A stretch of 25,172 nucleotides of DNA from positions 1 to 25,172 of the forward strand of contig CAZRAU010000044.1 in the NCBI GenBank assembly GCA_964598025.1. Reading direction: 5' to 3'. This DNA is from JALGWN01 sp964598025. GTDB lineage: Bacteria > Arandabacterota > Arandabacteria > Arandabacterales > Arandabacteraceae. Positions 1 through 6,868 of this stretch are shown here, piece after piece. The translations under genes were made by a program, and so were the position numbers. The notes below the pieces were generated by a model that saw only the letters and a list, made by a program, of their open reading frames with translations, ran no database searches and was not told the DNA's origin. Position 1 is the stretch's first letter. Each line of letters starts with the position of its first letter.

Positions 1-175
1 CGAGATGCTTGATGTGGGTGGCGTTATCATAAACGATTTCCCAACGTACAGGGTGGACCAGATGCCTTACGGGGGTGTCAAGGACAGCGGCATCGGCAGA
101 GAGGGTCTCAAGTATGCCGTCCACGAGATGACCGAGGAGAAACTGGTCTGTTTCAACTTCTGGAAGCCGGAATAG
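1..175 (+). CDS. Aldehyde dehydrogenase, C-terminal fragment (gene starts before the window)
   Basis: Codons read in frame from base 2 to the TAG at 173-175 give 57 residues that end an aldehyde dehydrogenase. The fragment contains the family's C-terminal signature, a GGVIIND stretch followed by PYGGVKDSGIGREG, which lies near the cofactor/oligomer interface in NAD(P)-dependent aldehyde dehydrogenases. The catalytic Cys and Glu lie upstream of the window, so the substrate cannot be told. The form of the tail (PYGGVKDSGIGREGLKYAVHEMTE) fits lactaldehyde/glyceraldehyde-3-phosphate-type members better than betaine-aldehyde types, but this is weak. The stop codon touches the GGGAGG ribosome-binding site of the next gene, so the two genes are probably co-transcribed. 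Confidence 0.9.
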   Translation, partial: EMLDVGGVIINDFPTYRVDQMPYGGVKDSGIGREGLKYAVHEMTEEKLVCFNFWKPE

Positions 176-185
176 GGAGGATACA

Positions 186-821
186 ATGGATCGCATTGGC
201 GCGCTAAGAGATGCAGTCATCGCGGGTGAAATGGCGCAGGCCAAAGGGCTCACCGAGCAAGCGCTTGAGGCGGGGCTCGGCCCCCAGGACATACTGAATC
301 AAGCCCTCATCGCGGGCATGGACAAAATCGGCGAGCTTTTCAAGTGCAACGAGATCTACGTTCCCGAGGTGCTGCTTGCAGCCAAGAGCATGCAGAATGC
401 GATGCAGGTCCTGAAGCCCCATCTGGTGAAGGGCGGGATCCGGCCCAGGGGCAAGGTGGTTGTAGGCACGGTTCGCGGCGACCTTCATGATATCGGCAAG
501 AACCTTGTCGCCATGATGCTCGAGGGGGCCGGTTTCGAGATAGTAGATCTTGGCAACGACGTGCCGGCGGAGAAGTTCGTCGAGGCCGCCATCGAGCACG
601 GGGCCACTGTAATAGGCATGTCGGCGCTCCTGACCACGACCATGCACATAATGAAGGACACGGTGGACCTTCTGAAGGAGAAGGACCCGGATGGCAAGGT
701 CCGGACCATGATAGGCGGAGCTCCTGTGACCAAGAAGTTCGCAGACCAGATAGGGGCCGACGGTTACGGTGACGATGCTGCGACAGCCGTCGACATAGCC
801 AAGGGTTTTATCGGGAGCTAG
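186..821 (+). CDS. Corrinoid (B12-binding) methyl-carrier protein, MtbC/MtgC/MetH-Cob type
   Basis: This 211-residue protein has the two-domain form of methyltransferase corrinoid proteins. A helical cap (about residues 1-88) carries a MetH-like EVLLAAKSM stretch. A Rossmann B12-binding domain (about 89-211) follows. The lower-axial-ligand motif DxHxxG is intact (D99, H101, G104), followed by SALLTTT near 146-152 and GGAP at 177-180. The cob(I)amide it carries would accept a methyl group from a donor-specific methyltransferase and pass it on. A clear GGGAGG lies five bases before the ATG. The next gene, a homocysteine methyltransferase, starts one base after this stop codon, so homocysteine is the likely acceptor. 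The methyl donor is unknown because no MttB/MtaB/MtvB-type donor methyltransferase is visible in the window. Confidence 0.93.
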   Translation: MDRIGALRDAVIAGEMAQAKGLTEQALEAGLGPQDILNQALIAGMDKIGELFKCNEIYVPEVLLAAKSMQNAMQVLKPHLVKGGIRPRGKVVVGTVRGDLHDIGKNLVAMMLEGAGFEIVDLGNDVPAEKFVEAAIEHGATVIGMSALLTTTMHIMKDTVDLLKEKDPDGKVRTMIGGAPVTKKFADQIGADGYGDDAATAVDIAKGFIGS

Positions 822-822
822 C

Positions 823-1698
823 ATGGACATCATAGAACTGCTCGAACTGAGAATCGTACTCGGTGATGGCGCGATGGGTACAATGCTCCAGCTTAGCGGC
901 CTGGACATGGGGGAGTGTCCGGAAGTGTGGAATCTCGATCATCCCGAAATCGTCGAGGGCATTCACAGGCAGTACCGCGATGCCGGGTGCGACTTCGTGA
1001 CTGCCAATACCTTCGGCGCCAACCCGATCAAGCTGGCCAGGTCCGGCCTGGAAACCAAGCTTGAGGATGTGGTTAAGCGGGGGGTGGACCTCGCCCGGCG
1101 GGCCGGGGGGGAGACCTGCATGGTGGCCGGGTCGATTGGACCAACCGGGGTGCTGCTTGAACCCTATGGCGATACCCCGGCGGAGAAGGTAGAAGCAGCT
1201 TTCCGCGCGGCGGCCCAGGCTCTTGATGAAGCCGGCGTGGACTTCCTGCTTGTTGAGACCATGACCGACATCAATGAGGCGCGCCTGGCGATCGCGGCGG
1301 CCGGAGAGGTTTCGTCAAGGCCCCTGGCCGCGTCCATGGCCTTTGCCAGGGGTGCAAAGGGGTACAGGACGGTAATGGGGACATCCCCGGAAGAGGCCGC
1401 CCGGGGTCTGGTTGAAGCCGGGGCGGACATCGTCGGCACGAACTGCGTGGGCGGCATTGCCGAAGCCACCGGAATAATGAAAGTCATGGCGCCGGCCTCC
1501 ACAGTCCCGTTGCTTGCCCAGCCCAACGCAGGTCTTCCTGAAGTCGGCCGGGATGGCGTGGTCTATCCGGAGACGCCCGACAGCATGGCCGACGGTCTGG
1601 AAGCCCTCCTCGGCACCGGCGTGAGAGTGGTCGGAGGCTGCTGTGGGACCACCCCTGCGCACATAGCCAAGATGGCCGCCTTGATGGGTAAGGTCTGA
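823..1698 (+). CDS. Zinc-dependent homocysteine S-methyltransferase (stand-alone MetH N-terminal module)
   Basis: The 291-residue TIM-barrel protein matches the homocysteine-binding module of cobalamin-dependent methionine synthase. It has the GDGAMGT start motif (residues 14-20), a GTNC motif with C208 and the terminal GGCCGTTP motif with C273 and C274; these three cysteines are the expected zinc ligands. The usual pterin-binding, cobalamin and AdoMet-reactivation domains of full MetH are absent. The cobalamin domain is the separate protein just upstream. It would move a methyl group from methylcob(III)amide to homocysteine to give methionine, although another thiol acceptor is possible for stand-alone members. 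The ATG lies one base after the previous stop, with GGGAG upstream, which indicates translational coupling. Confidence 0.9.
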   Translation: MDIIELLELRIVLGDGAMGTMLQLSGLDMGECPEVWNLDHPEIVEGIHRQYRDAGCDFVTANTFGANPIKLARSGLETKLEDVVKRGVDLARRAGGETCMVAGSIGPTGVLLEPYGDTPAEKVEAAFRAAAQALDEAGVDFLLVETMTDINEARLAIAAAGEVSSRPLAASMAFARGAKGYRTVMGTSPEEAARGLVEAGADIVGTNCVGGIAEATGIMKVMAPASTVPLLAQPNAGLPEVGRDGVVYPETPDSMADGLEALLGTGVRVVGGCCGTTPAHIAKMAALMGKV

Positions 1699-1702
1699 CC
1701 AG

Positions 1703-1715
1703 GCTCTTGAAGAGC
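1703..1715 (+). other. Small hairpin between the methyltransferase and the ATPase gene
   Basis: GCTCT-TGA-AGAGC forms a 5-bp stem with a 3-base loop five bases after the methyltransferase stop. No T-run follows, so it is unlikely to be an efficient intrinsic terminator. It may be an attenuating or mRNA-stability structure within the 55-base gap. Confidence 0.3.
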
Positions 1716-1753
1716 ACCCCTTCCGCTGCCCTGAGTATGCTTGAGAGGGTACG

Positions 1754-2716
1754 ATGAGTGACTCCATGAAGGGTTTTCTCGGGCTTGATGTCGGCGCGGT
1801 CAGCACCAACCTGGTTGTGCTCGATGCTGATCTCAACGTTGCCTTTCACCGCTATGTACGGACCGGCGGCGAGCCCATAGCTTCGATAAGGTGGATTGTG
1901 CAGACCGCCGGCGAGATTTGCAGGAGGCCGGAGGTCGTGGCCTGCGGGACCACAGGGAGCGGCCGGCGGCTTGCCGCGGCCCTCGTGGGGGCGGATGTCG
2001 TAAAGAACGAGATCACGGCCCACGCCACTGGGGCTCTTCACTTCTTCCCGGAGGCCAGGACCATCATAGAGATCGGAGGCCAGGATTCGAAGGTGATCGT
2101 AATAAGAGACGGTGCGGTAAGCGACTTCGCCATGAATACCGTATGCGCGGCGGGAACCGGCACGTTCCTGGACTACCAGGCCGGCAGGATGGGTGTCACG
2201 ATCGACGAGTTTGCGGACCTGGCCGCGCAGGCCGACGAGAGTGTGACGATATCCGGCCGGTGCGCGGTTTTCGCCGAGACCGATATCATAGAGAAGCAGC
2301 AGCGGGGTGCCGACCGGGGGGCCGTTGCGCGCGGTCTTTGCGAGGCACTGGCCAGGAACTTTCTCACGGGCGTTGCGGCCGGACGGCCGATCGATCCGCC
2401 CGTCGTTTTCCAGGGTGGAGTAGCCTCCAACAAGGCGGTCCGGCAGGCTTTCGCACGCCAGCTCGGGTGCGATATCTTGATCCCCAAGTACCATGACGTG
2501 ATGGGCGCAATCGGGGTCGCCATGATAGCCGGGCGGCAACGGGAACCGGACGCCCCGAGCAGGTTCCGCGGCTTTGACGTGCTTCCGGGCAAGCTCGCTA
2601 CAAGGGATTTTGAATGTGACGGCTGTTCCAATTGCTGCGAGATCGTCGAGATATTCAAGCGGGATACGCTCCTATCACGGTGGGGCAGCCGCTGCGGGAA
2701 GTGGGACCTCGGCTGA
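1754..2716 (+). CDS. BcrAD/BadFG (HgdC-like) ATPase; candidate reductive activator of the corrinoid protein
   Basis: The 320-residue protein belongs to the ASKHA-fold 2-hydroxyacyl-CoA dehydratase activator family. It opens with a phosphate-binding GLDVGAVSTN segment (residues 10-19), has GGQDSK at 108-113 and GGVASN at 221-226. The two cysteines that bridge a [4Fe-4S] cluster between subunits in HgdC are present: C131 in NTVCAAGTGTF and C170 in SGRCAVFAE. A short tail adds C288, C291, C294, C295 and C314, as in longer BcrAD/BadFG proteins. Known activators use ATP to drive low-potential one-electron reduction of a partner enzyme. No dehydratase subunits are nearby. Its neighbours are a corrinoid protein and a methyltransferase, so reactivation of oxidised cob(II)amide is a reasonable inference, not shown. 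GAGAGGG precedes the ATG. The stop overlaps the mtaB start (TGATG). Confidence 0.85.
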   Translation: MSDSMKGFLGLDVGAVSTNLVVLDADLNVAFHRYVRTGGEPIASIRWIVQTAGEICRRPEVVACGTTGSGRRLAAALVGADVVKNEITAHATGALHFFPEARTIIEIGGQDSKVIVIRDGAVSDFAMNTVCAAGTGTFLDYQAGRMGVTIDEFADLAAQADESVTISGRCAVFAETDIIEKQQRGADRGAVARGLCEALARNFLTGVAAGRPIDPPVVFQGGVASNKAVRQAFARQLGCDILIPKYHDVMGAIGVAMIAGRQREPDAPSRFRGFDVLPGKLATRDFECDGCSNCCEIVEIFKRDTLLSRWGSRCGKWDLG

Positions 2717-4032
2717 TGCAATCAATTACCTTCATAACCGTCGGCTGCAAGCTCAATCAGTTCGAGACCGAACAGATGCGTGAGCTCGCCGAGCATGGGG
2801 GCTTCCTGAGCCGGGATGGAAACGGAGGCTCCGACATCTTCGTGATAAATACCTGCACGGTTACTTCGAAGAGCGATTGCAGATCCCGCCAAGCCGTAAG
2901 AAGGGCCGTCAGGACGAATCCCGGGGCCCTGATCGTAGTCACAGGCTGCTACGCGCAGCGCTCCCCCGAAGACCTCACCGCGATCCAAGGCGTCGATTTC
3001 GTGCTCGGTAACGACGAGAAACAAGACATAGTGCGCTATCTCAAGGCGGGCAAGCCGTCCCATCCCACCGTCCAGGTCGCCGATATAGACCGGATCGAGA
3101 CCCTGCCGGCCCACACGCGGCTTCATGGCTTCGGCGGTTACACGAGGGCCTTCGTCAAGATACAGGACGGATGCGACAACAGGTGCACCTACTGCGCCGT
3201 GCCGCTTGCCCGTGGAGGGAGCAGGAGCAAGCGGCCGGAGCATGTCAGGGCAGAAATCGAGGTGCTCGTGGCCGAAGGTTTCACTGAGGTGGTACTCACA
3301 GGCGTACACCTCGGGGCGTATGGCAGGGATCTGACGCCCGCCCATTCGCCGGCCCGCCTTCTGAGGGAAATAGCCGCCGTCCCGGGGCTCGAGAGGATCC
3401 GTCTGAGTTCCGTGGAGCCCACGGATTTCACGGATAGTCTGATAGAGACGATGGCGGACCCTGCGGTGAAGGTATGCCCCCACGTGCATGTGCCGCTCCA
3501 GAGCGGCGATGACGGCGTACTCCGGCGCATGGGAAGGCCTTACGGCCGTGCCCGGTATCGGGCCCTGGTAAGCAGGATAGCCGATACCATACCGGATTGC
3601 GGCATCGGTGCGGACGTGATGGTGGGATTCCCGGGCGAGGATCAGGCCGCCTTCGAGAACACGCGCGGGCTCCTCGAGGATCTGCCCGTGACGTACCTTC
3701 ACGTGTTCGCTTTCTCGAAGCGCAGGGGCACCCCGGCGGCGGGCTTCACGGAGCAAGTCGATCCCCTGGTCAAGAAGGAGAGGAGCCGAATCCTCAGAGA
3801 TCTGGGCAAGGCCAAGTCGAGTGCCTTCAGAAAGTCGCTTGTCGGCGGAAGTCTCGAAGTCCTGGTGCTGGATCCCAAAGCAGGAAGGCCCGCGACAGGC
3901 CTGAGCGGCAACTATGTGAGAACCTACTTCCCGCGGCCGCTCTCCAGGGGTAGGCTCGTACACGCCCGGGTCACGGGTGTCGAGGCCGACGGGGTCCTGG
4001 CCACCTATGAGAAAAACCGCGATGGCCGATAA
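2716..4032 (+). CDS. mtaB: tRNA (N6-threonylcarbamoyladenosine37-C2) methylthiotransferase MtaB
   Basis: MtaB adds a methylthio group to t6A37 of ANN-decoding tRNAs. The 438-residue protein has the UPF0004 domain with the three cysteines of the auxiliary cluster (C11 in GCKLNQFET, C47 in NTCTVT, C78 in GCYAQ). It also has a radical-SAM CxxxCxxC motif (C153, C157, C160 in CDNRCTYC) and a short C-terminal TRAM-like region. The GCKLN signature separates the MtaB/YqeV subfamily from MiaB (GCQMN). I chose the ATG at 2716, which overlaps the previous TGA, rather than an in-frame codon at 2632; the protein then begins MQSITFITVGCKLN, as family members usually do. Its 3' end overlaps miaB. Confidence 0.93.
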   Translation: MQSITFITVGCKLNQFETEQMRELAEHGGFLSRDGNGGSDIFVINTCTVTSKSDCRSRQAVRRAVRTNPGALIVVTGCYAQRSPEDLTAIQGVDFVLGNDEKQDIVRYLKAGKPSHPTVQVADIDRIETLPAHTRLHGFGGYTRAFVKIQDGCDNRCTYCAVPLARGGSRSKRPEHVRAEIEVLVAEGFTEVVLTGVHLGAYGRDLTPAHSPARLLREIAAVPGLERIRLSSVEPTDFTDSLIETMADPAVKVCPHVHVPLQSGDDGVLRRMGRPYGRARYRALVSRIADTIPDCGIGADVMVGFPGEDQAAFENTRGLLEDLPVTYLHVFAFSKRRGTPAAGFTEQVDPLVKKERSRILRDLGKAKSSAFRKSLVGGSLEVLVLDPKAGRPATGLSGNYVRTYFPRPLSRGRLVHARVTGVEADGVLATYEKNRDGR

Positions 4033-5344
4033 GACCTTCTTCATCGAAACCCATGGCTGCCAGATGAACATCTACGACTCGGCGTTTGTCTCCGAAGTGC
4101 TTAAACATGCCGGCTACGAGCAGGTGACGGATCCGACGGGCGCCGACATCATTCTCATAAACACCTGTAGCGTGAGGGAACGTGCCGAACGCAAGGCCCT
4201 CGCCAGAGCTTATGAACTTGCATCTCAGCGCAGCGACGATCCGGATGCCATCATTGGCATAATAGGATGCATGGCCCAGCGCCTGGGCAAAAGCCTGCTT
4301 GAGCACGGCGGCCGGATCAAGCTTGTGGCCGGGCCGGATACCTATACCCGCCTCCCGGCACTGCTCGATGCCCTGGGGTCCGGGCGGGAGGCGGTGATCG
4401 ATATCACCAGGGACCCCGCCGGCACGTATGCCCTGAAACCAACCGGTGTTGACCGCGTCACCGCCTTTGTAACGATAATGCGCGGCTGCAACAACTTCTG
4501 TTCCTACTGTGTCGTCCCCTATGTGAGGGGTCCGGAGAGGAGCAAGCCGCATCGGGAGATCCTGGATGAGGTTGCGCACCTGGCGGACCTTGGAGTCAAA
4601 GAGGTAACCCTGATAGGCCAGAACGTCAACTCCTACGATGACGGCGAACTGGATTTCAGCGGTCTCCTGGAAAGCGTGAACGATGTGCCGGGCCTTGCGC
4701 GAATCCGCTTCACTACATCGCATCCCAAAGACCTCACGCACAGGGCGATAGAGCGGATAAGCTCCTTGCCCAAGGTATGCGAGCACATACACCTTCCCCT
4801 TCAGAGCGGTTCGGACAGGATGCTCGGTCTTATGAACCGGGGTTACACATCGGGGGCCTATCGGGACCTTGCTGCCTTCGCCCGGACGGCAATACCCGGC
4901 GTTGCTTTGAGCACCGACATTCTGGTGGGCTTCCCCTCGGAGGAGACCCGGGATCACGAGGCTACGCTCGAGGTGATGGAGGAGGTCGGTTTCGAGTCCG
5001 CATTCATGTTCCGCTACTCGGCCCGAAGCGGGACCGCGGCCGCGGACCTCCAGGACAACGTCCCGGAGGAGGAGAAAGTCAGACGGCTCAAGGAGGTCAT
5101 AGCCCTCCAGAACAGTCTCACAGACCGGAAGAAGCGGCATATGCAGGGCACCACGGTGGAAATCCTTGTGGAACGCGAAAGCACGAGAGAACCCGGTTGC
5201 CTGATCGGCCGGACTCGAAAAAACTGGCTTGCAAAGCTACCCCGAAAAGGTGTAGAAAGAGGGAAGGTCGTGGCCGCCAGAATCACCGGTGTCTCCAGAT
5301 GGATGATCGCCTGTGAACCGGCGGAGAATCAGATAGGAGCATAA
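4022..5344 (+). CDS. miaB: tRNA-2-methylthio-N6-dimethylallyladenosine synthase MiaB
   Basis: MiaB converts i6A37 to ms2i6A37 in tRNAs that read UNN codons, using two [4Fe-4S] clusters and S-adenosylmethionine. The 440-residue protein shows the auxiliary-cluster cysteines C13 (HGCQMN), C49 (NTCSVRE) and C83 (GCMAQ), the radical-SAM triad C156/C160/C163 (CNNFCSYC), and a C-terminal TRAM domain ending near TRKNWLAKLP. In-frame ATGs exist at 3977, 4007 and 4022. MADKTFFIETHGCQMN from 4022 fits the usual family N-terminus; 4007 is also possible. It overlaps mtaB by 11 bases. The enzyme that makes its substrate, MiaA, is encoded about 6 kb downstream on the same strand. Confidence 0.94.
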   Translation: MADKTFFIETHGCQMNIYDSAFVSEVLKHAGYEQVTDPTGADIILINTCSVRERAERKALARAYELASQRSDDPDAIIGIIGCMAQRLGKSLLEHGGRIKLVAGPDTYTRLPALLDALGSGREAVIDITRDPAGTYALKPTGVDRVTAFVTIMRGCNNFCSYCVVPYVRGPERSKPHREILDEVAHLADLGVKEVTLIGQNVNSYDDGELDFSGLLESVNDVPGLARIRFTTSHPKDLTHRAIERISSLPKVCEHIHLPLQSGSDRMLGLMNRGYTSGAYRDLAAFARTAIPGVALSTDILVGFPSEETRDHEATLEVMEEVGFESAFMFRYSARSGTAAADLQDNVPEEEKVRRLKEVIALQNSLTDRKKRHMQGTTVEILVERESTREPGCLIGRTRKNWLAKLPRKGVERGKVVAARITGVSRWMIACEPAENQIGA

Positions 5345-5345
5345 T

Positions 5346-5690
5346 ATGAATATCTCGAGGGTAATAGCTGCGATCGCACTGCTTATCATCACTATCGCCA
5401 TAATCGCGTTTGCGGTCATGAATCCCAGCGAGCATGTCCGCGTGAGCCTGGGCTGGGTTGCGTATGAGGGTGTGCCCCTGATACTCGCGCTCTTCATCGC
5501 GTTCGTGATCGGAATAGTGCTTACCACCCTTTACAGCCTGTACTACTTCATAGACATGGGTCTCAACATCAGACGCCTCAAGAGGCGAAACAGAGATCTC
5601 GAGGATGAGTTGGTGGCCTTGAGGAACCTGCCGCTCGAGGAGCCGGTCGAGGAGAGCGGGCCCCAGGAAGGAAAGGAAGTGCAGCCGTGA
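5346..5690 (+). CDS. lapA: LapA-family (DUF1049) inner-membrane protein
   Basis: The 114-residue protein has two predicted membrane helices (about residues 5-24 and 42-68) and a charged, probably coiled-coil cytoplasmic tail (about 74-95, RRLKRRNRDLEDEL). Between the helices lies the family's short loop with NPSEHVRVSLGW, typical of lipopolysaccharide assembly protein A domains. In E. coli LapA and LapB are encoded together and help control LPS synthesis through FtsH and LpxC. The same lapA-lapB order is seen here, which supports both assignments. AGGAG lies six bases before the ATG, one base after the miaB stop codon. Confidence 0.85.
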   Translation: MNISRVIAAIALLIITIAIIAFAVMNPSEHVRVSLGWVAYEGVPLILALFIAFVIGIVLTTLYSLYYFIDMGLNIRRLKRRNRDLEDELVALRNLPLEEPVEESGPQEGKEVQP

Positions 5691-6820
5691 CCATCTGGAT
5701 TATCCTCATACTCTGTGTAGTCGCCGTCATCTTTCATCGGGTATGGGTAAGCATTCAGGGGAAACGGAGAAGGGTTTCGGGTGGTAATCCATATGTCCAG
5801 GGGATCTCCGCCTTCCTGGACGGGGACTATAACCAGGCCCTCAACTTCTTCAGGCAGGCGATTCGGGACGAACCACAGGAAATCGATCCATATCTGAGGC
5901 TGGGCGATGCTTTCAGGGAAACGGGCGATGTCCGCAAGGCGACCCAGATACACCGGGAGCTTACGGTCCGGCCCAATCTTCCAAAGGGAACCCTGGCAAG
6001 AGTGCTCTTGAGCCTTGCCCGCGACTATCTCCAGGCCAAGCGGCTCGATCGGGCTGCGGCGAGCTACGAGCAGGTGATCCAGCTTGAACCGCGTAACGAG
6101 AAGGCCCTGAACGAGCTTCTGGATGTCTATGAGGAGATGAAGGAATGGGACAAGGCCTACCTTGTAAGAAGGGAGCTTTCCAGGACCAAGAAGGTGGACG
6201 ACACCAGATTCCTTGCTCTCTACAAGGCCTATGTCGGCAAGTCCTATCTTGACCAAGGGGACCTGAAGAAAGCTGAGAGCAGTCTTAAAGACGCTCTCAA
6301 AGTGGATTCGGAGTGTGCCGCGGGATACCTCTATCTCGGCGACCTTTACTACGCGACGGGCCACATCGACAATGCCATATCCTCCTGGCGTCGGATCATA
6401 ACGCTTTTCCCGAAGATCGCCTTCGTGACTTTCAGACGTCTGGAAAAGGCGTTCTATGAAAAGGGGAAGTTCGAGAAGATAGTCGATCTCTATAACGGCG
6501 TTCTTGAGAGGAATCCCGGGGACGTGCGCACTCTTATGACACTTGCAAACATCCAGCGGAAGAAGGGTGATCTGGATGACGCGCTCAGGTATGTGCAGAC
6601 GGCCCTGGAGTTCGATCCCGAATGCACGCGCGCCAAACAGGCACTGGCAAGGCTATACTATGAGAAGGGCGATACCGAGCGCTCGCTGAGGGCGATGGTG
6701 GAAGCCTTCAACGGTTTCTCATCCGACGAGGAACACTACGCCTGCAGCAATTGCGGACAGGAATCGAACGAAGTCCTGTGGCGGTGTCCCAACTGCAAGG
6801 AGTGGGAGACGTTCATTTGA
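5687..6820 (+). CDS. lapB: LapB/YciM-like membrane-anchored TPR protein with zinc-ribbon tail
   Basis: Translation starts at a GTG that overlaps the lapA stop (GTGA). The 377-residue protein has an N-terminal membrane anchor (about residues 2-20), a long array of tetratricopeptide repeats (about 35-340), and a C-terminal rubredoxin-like metal site with C353, C356, C367 and C370 (CSNCG and CPNCK). This is the architecture of E. coli LapB (YciM), which links LPS synthesis to FtsH degradation of LpxC; the rubredoxin-type domain is needed there. The length is close to E. coli LapB (389). Whether the same LpxC control operates here is inferred from the domain layout and the lapA neighbour. Confidence 0.88.
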   Translation: MTIWIILILCVVAVIFHRVWVSIQGKRRRVSGGNPYVQGISAFLDGDYNQALNFFRQAIRDEPQEIDPYLRLGDAFRETGDVRKATQIHRELTVRPNLPKGTLARVLLSLARDYLQAKRLDRAAASYEQVIQLEPRNEKALNELLDVYEEMKEWDKAYLVRRELSRTKKVDDTRFLALYKAYVGKSYLDQGDLKKAESSLKDALKVDSECAAGYLYLGDLYYATGHIDNAISSWRRIITLFPKIAFVTFRRLEKAFYEKGKFEKIVDLYNGVLERNPGDVRTLMTLANIQRKKGDLDDALRYVQTALEFDPECTRAKQALARLYYEKGDTERSLRAMVEAFNGFSSDEEHYACSNCGQESNEVLWRCPNCKEWETFI

Positions 6821-6824
6821 CTTT

Positions 6825-6843
6825 GAGCCCCGGAAAAGGGCTC
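6825..6843 (+). terminator. Weak hairpin between lapB and mutS
   Basis: GAGCCC and GGGCTC form a 6-bp stem around a 7-base A-rich loop five bases after the lapB stop. Only a short mixed pyrimidine stretch follows, so termination would be partial at best. No clear Shine-Dalgarno sequence lies just before mutS, so this region may also affect mutS translation. Confidence 0.3.
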
Positions 6844-6868
6844 GCGGCTTCTAATCCCGTTTGGCGCC

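Noticed and set aside
2722..4071. 449-codon minus-strand frame across mtaB
   Set aside because: The radical-SAM and UPF0004 cysteine motifs on the plus strand explain the region; the antisense product is rich in His/Gly/Pro with no domain.
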